From positions 1-34,837 of the forward strand of contig JAEYWL010000034.1 of the NCBI GenBank assembly GCA_023428915.1: a DNA stretch of 34,837 nucleotides, written 5' to 3'. Both the position numbers and the translations under genes were made by a program. Of this stretch, positions 1-7,056 are shown piece by piece. Positions within the stretch are counted from its first letter, which is position 1. Every line of letters starts with the position of its first letter. Origin of the DNA: Verrucomicrobiota bacterium. Lineage in GTDB: Bacteria > Chlamydiota > Chlamydiia > Chlamydiales > JAEYWL01. The notes beneath the pieces are model-generated. The model saw only the letters and a program-made list of their open reading frames with translations. It ran no database searches and was not told the DNA's origin.

Positions 1-153
1 GACAATCGATCTGACGCATCTAACGCCTTGCCAAGGGGAAGAACCCTTGGCTTCGGCATTATCTGCGCCATCTCAATTATCTAATTAAGCTTGTGCTAAG
101 ATTTAGGGGACAACTTGGGTTTAAAGTTATCTTAAATCTGAATCTAAAAAAAC

Positions 154-218
154 TGACTTTTTTGAATGCAACTTCGAAAAAGTCTTGACTTTTCTGAAGT
201 GATATGAGAAAAAGTCAA
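154..218 (+). promoter_or_regulatory. Four alternating GACTTTTT arms before the ATPase start
   Basis: Four copies of a GACTTTTT-like word alternate in orientation: 154-163 forward, 176-184 reverse, 185-194 forward and 206-218 reverse. Arms 1 and 2 can pair as one hairpin and arms 3 and 4 as a second hairpin of about 11 bp with one bulged T. Arms 2 and 3 are also nearly complementary, so alternative folds are possible. The last arm contains the purine-rich stretch that would serve as ribosome binding site and ends one base before the ATG at 220. This suggests translational control or an operator; which one is inference. Confidence 0.45.
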
Positions 219-219
219 T

Positions 220-1431
220 ATGAAACGCCTCTATTTTAATACTGCTCGCGAGCATTTGTCTGAAAACCGTCAAATGCTTTTTTTGATGGGTCCCCGCCAA
301 GTGGGAAAGACGACGACTTGTCTTGAAGTAGGGAAAACTTATAGCCGCTTCTACTATTTTAATTGGGATAATGACCAAGATAGAATGCAAATTTTAGAAG
401 GAGCAGGAAAGATTGCTGAAATTTGCGATCTTCAGGTTTTAGGAGAGTCGCCTCCTCTGCTCATTTTTGATGAAATTCATAAATACGCCTATTGGAAAAA
501 CTTTCTAAAAGGCCTTTTTGATAGCTATCCTCAAAAAATGCATATTCTTGTAACGGGAAGCGCCCGTTTGGATATTTATAAAAAAGGGGGGGATAGCTTG
601 ATGGGACGCTACTTCATGTACCGTTTCCACCCTCTTTCATTGGGCGAAATTCTTAATCAGGGATTGCCCAAGGAAGAAATTAGGCCAGAACCCGAAAAGA
701 TTTCCGCAGAGGATTATGAGGCTTTATGGCGTTTTGGAGGATATCCCGACCCTTTTATTAAACGGGAACAACGCTTCTTTAACCGTTGGCAAAATTTGCG
801 CTTTCAACAACTCTTTCAAGAAGAAGTTCGAGACCTTACTCGAGTTCAGGAATTAGGACAATTGGAAATCTTGGCTAAAATATTGCGCAGTCAAGTTGGG
901 CAACAGACAAGCTACGACTCACTTTCCAAACATGTGCGTGTTAGTGGCAATACTGTGCGAAACTGGATCAGTCTGTTAAACTCTTTGTATTACTGTTTTG
1001 AAGTACGTCCCTGGTCTAAAAATATTACTCGCTCCCTCCTTAAAGAACCTAAGTACTATTTATGGGATTGGTCTCAAGTAGAAAGTGAGGGGGCACGGGC
1101 AGAAAATTTTATCGGAGCTCATCTCTTGAAAGCTGTTCACTTTTGGACTGACTATGGATTTGGAAATTTCGGTCTTTATTATTTGAGAGATAAAGAACAA
1201 CGAGAAGTCGATTTTATCGTGACTAAAAATGATATTCCGTGGTTCCTAGTAGAAGTCAAATATGCATTTACCAGCACTATTTCGCGTAGTTTGACTTACT
1301 TCCAAGAAGCAACTCAAGCCCCCTATGCCTTTCAGGTTTGTGTCGATATGCCCTATGTCAACAAAAACTGCTTTGAATTGGGCCAGCCTATTGTTGTTCC
1401 TGCGTCCACCTTTCTTTCACAGCTTGTCTAA
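220..1431 (+). CDS. AAA-type ATPase with C-terminal DUF4143 domain
   Basis: This 403-residue protein has a P-loop GPRQVGKT at residues 24-31 and a Walker B-like stretch LLIFDEIHKY near 80-89. The C-terminal third contains EVDFIV followed about 10 residues later by FLVEVK, the nuclease-like E/D...EVK arrangement of DUF4143. Members of this archaeal/bacterial ATPase family are scattered by horizontal transfer and mostly of unknown role; some resemble mobile or toxin-like loci. Length is normal for the family and the frame is intact. The ATG at 220 follows a purine-rich site that lies in a foldback arm. The stop codon lies inside a 64-bp palindrome. The upstream neighbour is outside the window and the downstream gene faces it, so it looks like a single-gene unit. 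Family assignment is confident; substrate is unknown. Confidence 0.85.
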   Translation: MKRLYFNTAREHLSENRQMLFLMGPRQVGKTTTCLEVGKTYSRFYYFNWDNDQDRMQILEGAGKIAEICDLQVLGESPPLLIFDEIHKYAYWKNFLKGLFDSYPQKMHILVTGSARLDIYKKGGDSLMGRYFMYRFHPLSLGEILNQGLPKEEIRPEPEKISAEDYEALWRFGGYPDPFIKREQRFFNRWQNLRFQQLFQEEVRDLTRVQELGQLEILAKILRSQVGQQTSYDSLSKHVRVSGNTVRNWISLLNSLYYCFEVRPWSKNITRSLLKEPKYYLWDWSQVESEGARAENFIGAHLLKAVHFWTDYGFGNFGLYYLRDKEQREVDFIVTKNDIPWFLVEVKYAFTSTISRSLTYFQEATQAPYAFQVCVDMPYVNKNCFELGQPIVVPASTFLSQLV

Positions 1432-1475
1432 GATCCTGATTGCGCAATCAGGGTCTTAGACAAGCTGTGAAAGAA
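1412..1475. terminator. 64-bp palindrome between convergent genes, possible bidirectional terminator
   Basis: The arms 1412-1443 and 1444-1475 are 32 bases each, abut with no spacer at ATTGC|GCAAT, and differ at a single position that would still form G-U. The left arm contains the last codons and stop of the ATPase gene, and the palindrome ends 6 bases before the stop of the facing gene. As RNA it forms a very long hairpin from either strand. There is no clear T-run on either side, so it may stop transcription, protect 3' ends or be a local inverted duplication. Confidence 0.7.
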
Positions 1476-1481
1476 TTAGCA

Positions 1482-2066
1482 TTAGTTACTGCTAACACCA
1501 ATGTACATTTTAGCAAATACAAGGGCTGAAACAGCCATAATAAGTGAAAGCAAAGTGAGTAAAGATTTCCACTGCTGAGGATTTTGGTCTAATGAAAAAG
1601 CAAGGCGTTCAAAAACAACCATTCTCTCTTCAACATTGGCTGGCAAAAGCTCGGGATTTATAGGGCGCCTGGCTGCATAGTGGGAGTAATTAAAGGATAC
1701 ATCGTGTATTATTTTAGCGTATTCTAAAAATACCCATTTAGCTTTTTTAAGATTATTTTTCCGGTCATAGATATCAATTTCTTTTTTATAATCTACCGCT
1801 TGCAACCCGCTCACTTCAGCCAAAGGTCCATTTTTTAAATATTCTTTTATTGCCTCGCTGCTTTGTTTTAGACTAGCAACAGAATTTTTTGCAGCTCCAG
1901 TTGTAAGCTGCAAAGCGCTGCCATTTTCTAGAGTTTTGTGATGGGCAATTAAAGAAACATGAAATTCATTTAAACGCGCTAGGGGACTATTTTTTGTAGA
2001 GGGATCGAAGGTATTATCGGATAAGTCTTTGAAATTAAGCGGGGTTAAAGAAACAGTTGCGAACAT
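1482..2066 (-). CDS. Hypothetical tail-anchored membrane protein
   Basis: I do not recognise this 194-residue protein. Residues 1-165 are soluble, rich in charged and polar residues, and lack a signal peptide. A single hydrophobic segment near residues 168-190 (SLLTLLSLIMAVSALVFAKM in its core) lies almost at the C-terminus, giving a tail-anchor topology. The gene converges on the DUF4143 ATPase with a long palindrome between their stops, and diverges from lptF. A C-terminal anchor in a bacterium that lives inside a host vacuole could suggest insertion into a membrane after secretion, but nothing in the sequence proves export. The ATG at 2066 has only a poor ribosome binding site. A 29-codon ORF in another frame lies just upstream, so an altered N-terminus cannot be excluded. 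Confidence 0.7.
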   Translation of the reverse strand: MFATVSLTPLNFKDLSDNTFDPSTKNSPLARLNEFHVSLIAHHKTLENGSALQLTTGAAKNSVASLKQSSEAIKEYLKNGPLAEVSGLQAVDYKKEIDIYDRKNNLKKAKWVFLEYAKIIHDVSFNYSHYAARRPINPELLPANVEERMVVFERLAFSLDQNPQQWKSLLTLLSLIMAVSALVFAKMYIGVSSN

Positions 2067-2103
2067 AACAAAACTTTTGGTTAAAAGAGTAAGGCTAATG
2101 AAT

Positions 2104-2193
2104 TTAAGATAAAGAAGAATTTGCAGCTAGTGAAATATTGGTTTGAGAAATTAGCCCGGCAAAGCGTACACTAGTTCCATGAATATTAGACAT
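2104..2193 (-). CDS. Possible 29-codon ORF, leader or displaced N-terminus
   Basis: An ATG at 2193 on the minus strand is preceded by TTTTGAAAG, the same 16 bases that precede and begin lptF on the other strand. It opens a 29-codon frame beginning MSNIHGTSVRFAG and ending at a TAA at 2106-2104. It is 37 bases upstream of, and in a different frame from, the 194-residue gene. It could be a leader peptide, the displaced N-terminus of that gene after a frameshift, or chance. Size alone gives no coding support. Confidence 0.25.
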   Translation of the reverse strand: MSNIHGTSVRFAGLISQTNISLAANSSLS

Positions 2194-2268
2194 CTTTCAA
2201 AATTTTTCGAAAAAGCTGCTCAAAAATGCCTAATTATCTCAACCAAAACGAGTTTTGAAAGATGTCTA
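2187..2268 (+). promoter_or_regulatory. 16-bp inverted repeat overlapping the lptF start codon
   Basis: TAGACATCTTTCAAAA at 2187-2202 is the exact reverse complement of TTTTGAAAGATGTCTA at 2253-2268, with 50 bases between. The right arm contains the lptF ribosome binding site (GAAAG) and ATG (2262-2264). Inside the loop a second perfect palindrome, TTTTTCGAAAAA, lies at 2203-2214. If transcription starts upstream of 2187, the mRNA could fold so that the lptF start is paired. It may instead act as a DNA operator between the divergent genes. Confidence 0.5.
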
Positions 2269-3401
2269 TTGTATCCCGCTATTTAATTAAAGAATATTTG
2301 TGTATTTTTCTTTTTTGCGTTCTATCCTTTATTGCCTTATTGGTCACTTTGCGGCTCGAGGAAATTGCCCACTTTGCGGCGATGGGCGCACCTTTAGGTG
2401 TGGTGGCAAGCTTCGCCATGCACCAGATTCCCTATATTCTCCCTATTGCCATGCCTTTTTCCTCTTTAATTGCCTCCTATTTAACCTTGCAAAGGCTGTC
2501 GAACCATCAGGAAATTACAGTATTGCGGGCAAGCGGCTTGTCTCTTTGGAAAATTTTACGTCCTATCCTATTTACTTCATGCCTGTTAAGTCTTTTCACT
2601 CTCTATATTGTTTCAGAAGCCGCTACCCAATCCCACTTAGCCACAAAAGCCCTTGAACGGGAAATTCGCTCAATCAATCCCTTGCTCCTCTTGCAAAATA
2701 AACACCTCAGCAGCCTTAAGGGTATTTTTGCCCACACTTTAGGCCCCTCTGCTGCTGGCGATAGAGCTCAGGATGTAGTTTTAGCCTATTACGGAAAGCA
2801 AAACAAACAGATTACGCTAATGGCCAGCAAGAAAATTGCCTTGGAAAAAGGAAAGCTTCGGGGTACTGATATTACCCTGATTGCTCCCCAGAAAAAAGAT
2901 TCGGGCAATTCGTTATTTGTAGAAAATATCAAAGAAACCCTTACGCCGGTTGACAGTTTTTCCCAATTGATTAAGAAAGATCACTGGAAACTAAACAGCG
3001 ACTACTTGACAATGCCGCAGCTTTTTCTCTATTTGCAAGACTACCAGAAGCAACTTCAACTCGAACAGCAAGCAGGCACGAATCACGACCTAATAAAATT
3101 CTATAAAAAGCATATCAATAAAGGGTATGTGGAAATTGCGCGTAGATTTTCGATCTCCTTAGCAGCAGCCAGCTTTACCTTGCTAGGCGCCGCCTGCGCC
3201 ATTAGAATCAGCCGCAACCGTTCCTTAAAAGGACTGTATCAGGTGCTGTTTCTTTCCGCTTTATTCATAGCCAGCTACTTTGCTGCGAAAAGTTTGGAGC
3301 ATTCCCTTCTTATTGCAACAAGCCTCTATTTACTTCCGCATGGTTTGATCCTGCTCTTTTCCATCCGCGCCTTACGAAAAATTTCATGGGGGATAGAATG
3401 A
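2262..3401 (+). CDS. lptF: LptF, LPS export ABC transporter permease (YjgP/YjgQ family)
   Basis: This 379-residue protein matches the LptF/LptG permease plan. There are three N-terminal membrane segments (about residues 10-32, 47-77 and 97-120), a periplasmic beta-rich region of about 150 residues, and three C-terminal membrane segments (about 295-370). LptF pairs with LptG and the LptB ATPase in the inner membrane to extract LPS and pass it to the periplasmic Lpt bridge. The motif around ASGLSLWKILRP is the coupling-helix region of the family. The next gene is LptG, overlapping by ATGA, so the two are translationally coupled. The start ATG at 2262 sits in an inverted-repeat arm. Which paralogue is F and which is G is assigned by order and is less certain than the family. 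Confidence 0.9.
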   Translation: MSIVSRYLIKEYLCIFLFCVLSFIALLVTLRLEEIAHFAAMGAPLGVVASFAMHQIPYILPIAMPFSSLIASYLTLQRLSNHQEITVLRASGLSLWKILRPILFTSCLLSLFTLYIVSEAATQSHLATKALEREIRSINPLLLLQNKHLSSLKGIFAHTLGPSAAGDRAQDVVLAYYGKQNKQITLMASKKIALEKGKLRGTDITLIAPQKKDSGNSLFVENIKETLTPVDSFSQLIKKDHWKLNSDYLTMPQLFLYLQDYQKQLQLEQQAGTNHDLIKFYKKHINKGYVEIARRFSISLAAASFTLLGAACAIRISRNRSLKGLYQVLFLSALFIASYFAAKSLEHSLLIATSLYLLPHGLILLFSIRALRKISWGIE

Positions 3402-4477
3402 AGCTATTCCAAATTTGGGAGCGCTATTTTGCCAAACAATTCTTAGCGGTATTTTTTTTGTTTCTGTTTTGTTTCTATGGACTTTATGTGCTTATCGACT
3501 ATTCAAGCCGCAGCACAATGTATTCCTCGCTAAAATTCACAACCCTCGATATCGCTTATTATTACGGTTTTACCCTGATTCAACGCCTGGACATTCTCAT
3601 CCCTGTAGCGATGATGTTAGCAGCCATTAAAACGATGACCACTTTAAATGCCCAGAATGAGTTAATAGCGCTCATGGCCTCTGGAATTAAGCTCAAAAGA
3701 TTATTAAGGCCATTCATAGGCATTGCTCTGCTGGGAGTAGCCCTATTGTATTTAAATAATGAGTTTTTTTTGCCGCAGGCCTTAAAAGGGCTGCAGAAAC
3801 TTGAAGACGCCCATTTTGTGCATAAATTCAAAAAGGAAAAAAAAGAAGACATTAAGAGCATTCCATTGAAAGGCAAGGAAATCATGATCTACAATACTCA
3901 TGACAGGCTTGTCAATTCCCTGCAGGATGTCTATTGGATACGTTCCATTAATCAAATTATCAGGATGCAAACCCTCTATCTGGAATCCGATCCTCCACTT
4001 GCAGAAGGGGTTGAAGTCTTTAAACGGGATGCTGAAGGCAAACTCCTCTTAGTTGAATCGCTTGATGCAAAATTTTTCACGCAGCTGAAAATAGAAGCTG
4101 AAACAATTGCCAGTGCTATCACCGATCCGGCCATGATGTCGATCAGCCGCTTATTTAAAAGAATCCCCCGCTTGCATGAACACTTGAGCGATCGGGAAGC
4201 GAAGATGTGGAGCGCTTTTGCCAAAAAAATTCTCATGCCTTGGCTGTGCCTCCTTGCAGTAATTGCGCCGGCTCCTTTTTGTTTACGGTTTTCACGCCAA
4301 TTGGCTATATTTTATCTTTATGTATGGTCTATGTTTGGTTTAGTGGCTTTTTACATTCTCATTAACTCCATGTCCATTTTAGGGGAAAATCTGATCATTC
4401 CCCCTTTACTGGCAATTTTTACCCCGTTTTTACTTTTTTACGGCTTATTTGGCACGCATTACCTCAGAAAGGTATGA
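3398..4477 (+). CDS. lptG: LptG, LPS export ABC transporter permease (YjgP/YjgQ family)
   Basis: About 359 residues, with the same six-segment plan as LptF: hydrophobic segments near residues 12-35, 60-80, 95-120, and three between about 275 and 355, around a soluble periplasmic part. MASGIKLKRLLRPF matches the family's coupling motif (compare ASGLSLWKILRP in the preceding gene). I prefer the ATG at 3398, which overlaps the lptF stop as ATGA and follows a GGGGGA ribosome binding site; an ATG at 3386 in the same frame would add four residues. LptF and LptG form the inner-membrane heterodimer driven by LptB, which is not in this window. The murF/alr gene begins 3 bases after the stop, so all three genes form one operon. 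Confidence 0.9.
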   Translation: MKLFQIWERYFAKQFLAVFFLFLFCFYGLYVLIDYSSRSTMYSSLKFTTLDIAYYYGFTLIQRLDILIPVAMMLAAIKTMTTLNAQNELIALMASGIKLKRLLRPFIGIALLGVALLYLNNEFFLPQALKGLQKLEDAHFVHKFKKEKKEDIKSIPLKGKEIMIYNTHDRLVNSLQDVYWIRSINQIIRMQTLYLESDPPLAEGVEVFKRDAEGKLLLVESLDAKFFTQLKIEAETIASAITDPAMMSISRLFKRIPRLHEHLSDREAKMWSAFAKKILMPWLCLLAVIAPAPFCLRFSRQLAIFYLYVWSMFGLVAFYILINSMSILGENLIIPPLLAIFTPFLLFYGLFGTHYLRKV

Positions 4478-4480
4478 CAA

Positions 4481-6931
4481 ATGGACGACTTCAACCTGCA
4501 CCTTTGGCCGCGTTTTGCACTGGAACACACAGAAGACTGTTTTATAGACCAAGTCGCCATTGATTCCCGCCGCATAGCTTCTCCAAAAAGCCTCTTCATA
4601 GCTCTAAAAGGCGAGCGCACAGATGGCCATCACTATGTCCGGCAGGCATTAGAGTCCGGGGCCAAATACGCAATTGTAAGCCGTGAATTTCCCAAAAGCA
4701 GCTTTGACTCTCTATTGATCCGCGTGGACTCGCCCTTGCAAGCTTTGCAGGAAATTGCAGGAATTTACCGCAACCAATGCCCTGCCAGGGTAATTGCGAT
4801 TACAGGTTCTTATGGCAAAACCTTATTAAAAGATTTGCTGCATGCGATGTGCTCTGCTTTTTACAAAACCAGCGCCTCTCCCGAAAGTTTCAATAGTCAA
4901 ATCGGCGTGGCCCTTAGCCTGCTCAACATTTCGCGTACCGATCAACTGGCTCTAATAGAAGCCGGCATCTCTCAACCCGGCGAAATGGAACGGTTAGCCA
5001 AGATGATCCGGCCCGATTGCGCCATAATCACAAACATCGGAGAAGCCCACATTGCTACCATGCGCAATTTAAACACTATCCGCAGCGAAAAAATAAAAAT
5101 ATTGCACGCCGGCCTTAACTGGTCTTTAACCCCATCTGCAGCATGCAGCAGCTTAGAAAGGAGTTACGCCTGGGATAAAGACAGCTCAGTTCTGCCCTCT
5201 GTCCAAGCGCAGGAAAACCATTCAATAAATGCTTCCAGATATGCCGTACATTTTCCAGATGGGGGCCAGTTTTTCGGAGAAATTCCCTTAGGGCATTCCT
5301 ATTTTACAGCTCTGATTACAATCGCTGTAAAGGCTGCCTGGCTGCTCGATATTCCTGCAGCCATTATAAAACAGGTCCTGCAAGAATATCAAATTGAACC
5401 AATGCGCACGGAAGTGTGGAACTCTCCGCAAAAGACGCTTTTTATCAATCACAGCTACTGTTCTGATCTGCTTTCCCTTGAAAGCTCTTTAACGCATATG
5501 GCAAGCATTGCCAGGGGTAGAAGACTCCTAGTTTTTGACGGCTTGAAACAAACAGGCGATAAATATGTCACTTCCAGGCAAGTCGGCAGGGTGTTAGCCG
5601 ATGGCTCCTTAAGCTGTTTATTTATCTACGGCAAGGGTCAAAATGAACTATATGAAGAGTATCTGCCGGCAACAACTATCATTAGAACGGCCACTTTTTC
5701 AGAAGCACTGCAGCAATTGCAGCAAGCGGTGCAACCGGGCGATACGGTTTTAGTCAAAGGCTCTAAAAAACAGCCTTTTGAGCTCTTACTGCAAACCTTT
5801 AATGACAGCGCTTGTCAAAATCAGTGTTTGGTTAACTTAGCCAATATAAAAGAAAATCTCTCCCGCTTGCGTATACAGAGCCCAAATACGCGCTTTATGC
5901 CGATGATCAAAGCTTCTGCTTATGGCACCGATGATGCGCGTTTAGCCAATTTCCTCGTGCATAACGGCATTGACATCCTGGGAGTTTCTTATGTGGAGGA
6001 AGCCGTTGCCTTGCGCCGCTCTGGCATCCAGCAGGCAATATTTACCCTTAACGGGGCGCCATATGAAGCCGCTGTCATTGTAAAATTTGACTTGGAAGTG
6101 GCTGTAAGCAACTCAGAAATGATAAATAAGCTGCAAACTGAAGCAGTTAAAGCTCTAAAGCGGGTAAAGGTGCACTTGCATTTGGATACCGGCATGTCGC
6201 GCTTTGGCTGCCGCCCCGATGACTGCTTAGCGCTGGCGCAGTTGATTGCAGCCTCTTCCAATTTAGAACTTGAAGGCATTATGACGCATTTTGCCTGTGC
6301 TGATATCCCTGAAGAAGACTCCTTTACTCTGGAGCAGGTACATAAATTTGATGAAGCCATTGCTTTGCTTGCACAATATGGACTTTATCCAAAATGGCAG
6401 CATGCTGCCAACACTAGCGCTTTAACACGTTTTCACTTGCCGCAGTTCAATATGGCCAGAATAGGGCTGGCTCTTTATGGCTTGTACCCCTCTGAAGCAG
6501 TCAAACAAGCCCTAAGGCTAAAGCCGGCATTGACCTTAACCTCCCGCATTGTAGGCATAAATGTATGTAAAAAAGGGGAATCCATTAGCTATGGACGCAG
6601 CTATAAAGTAACCAGGGATGAAGAAAAAATTGCAATTATCCCAATTGGTTATTTTGACGGCCTTCACCGCAACTACAGCGGTAAAGGCACTGTTTTAGTT
6701 AATAACTGCCAGGCTCCTATGGTTGGTAAAATCTGCATGGATTTTTCCATGATCGACGTCACCGGAATCCCCAGCGTGCAAATTGGAGATCAAGTATTGT
6801 TATTCGGCGAGGCAGACAATGGCACCTACTTGGCTCCAGAAGCCCTTGCAGAAAATGGCGGCTCCATAATTCATGAGCTCATCACTTGCCTGGGTCCGCG
6901 TATTGAACGAGTGTTCATTAATGAGAATTAG
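4481..6931 (+). CDS. murF/alr: MurF-Alr fusion: D-Ala-D-Ala-adding ligase plus alanine racemase
   Basis: 816 residues in two enzymes. Residues 1 to about 445 are a Mur ligase: ATP site TGSYGKT at 108-114, SFNSQIGVALSLLN at 136-149 and EAGISQPGEME at 160-170. MurF adds D-Ala-D-Ala to the UDP-MurNAc-tripeptide. Residues from about 448 are an alanine racemase of the PLP barrel type: the cofactor lysine is K477 in MIKASAYG, MSRFG and NMARIGLALYG follow, and the C-terminal domain has ISYGRSY, GYFDG and GKICMDFSMID. Alr supplies D-Ala from L-Ala. The same fusion is common in Bacteroidetes and the motifs resemble that type. Chlamydiaceae lack alr, so its presence argues for a less reduced chlamydial lineage. 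The gene is 3 bases after lptG, linking LPS export and peptidoglycan synthesis in one operon. Confidence 0.92.
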   Translation: MDDFNLHLWPRFALEHTEDCFIDQVAIDSRRIASPKSLFIALKGERTDGHHYVRQALESGAKYAIVSREFPKSSFDSLLIRVDSPLQALQEIAGIYRNQCPARVIAITGSYGKTLLKDLLHAMCSAFYKTSASPESFNSQIGVALSLLNISRTDQLALIEAGISQPGEMERLAKMIRPDCAIITNIGEAHIATMRNLNTIRSEKIKILHAGLNWSLTPSAACSSLERSYAWDKDSSVLPSVQAQENHSINASRYAVHFPDGGQFFGEIPLGHSYFTALITIAVKAAWLLDIPAAIIKQVLQEYQIEPMRTEVWNSPQKTLFINHSYCSDLLSLESSLTHMASIARGRRLLVFDGLKQTGDKYVTSRQVGRVLADGSLSCLFIYGKGQNELYEEYLPATTIIRTATFSEALQQLQQAVQPGDTVLVKGSKKQPFELLLQTFNDSACQNQCLVNLANIKENLSRLRIQSPNTRFMPMIKASAYGTDDARLANFLVHNGIDILGVSYVEEAVALRRSGIQQAIFTLNGAPYEAAVIVKFDLEVAVSNSEMINKLQTEAVKALKRVKVHLHLDTGMSRFGCRPDDCLALAQLIAASSNLELEGIMTHFACADIPEEDSFTLEQVHKFDEAIALLAQYGLYPKWQHAANTSALTRFHLPQFNMARIGLALYGLYPSEAVKQALRLKPALTLTSRIVGINVCKKGESISYGRSYKVTRDEEKIAIIPIGYFDGLHRNYSGKGTVLVNNCQAPMVGKICMDFSMIDVTGIPSVQIGDQVLLFGEADNGTYLAPEALAENGGSIIHELITCLGPRIERVFINEN

Positions 6932-6962
6932 TTTACGCCATAATTAGACGTCTTGCATAATT

Positions 6963-7050
6963 CATTTCCTTGCCCTGCAAGGGCGACAAGAAGCAAAGGC
7001 AAGGTTTTATTTCGGGACAAGAGCAAGGACAAGTTTTTGGGCAAGGAATG
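6963..7050. terminator. Hairpin-rich terminator region between convergent genes
   Basis: CCTTGCC at 6968-6974 pairs with GGCAAGG at 6998-7004, which is followed by TTTTATTT: an intrinsic terminator for the lptF-lptG-murF/alr operon, though its loop is long. A second pairing joins 6963-6975 with 7039-7050 (about 12 bp, one bulge). The segment is also rich in GGACAAG/GCAAGG words. The facing gene ends at 7057. Confidence 0.55.
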
Positions 7051-7056
7051 CTCTCC

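Noticed and set aside
1..87. Three open frames at the left edge, including a minus-strand frame from an ATG at 71 (MAQIMPKPRVLPLGKALDAS...)
   Set aside because: All are under 30 codons, mutually exclusive, without a good ribosome site or recognisable family. One could be the end of a neighbouring gene but I cannot choose.
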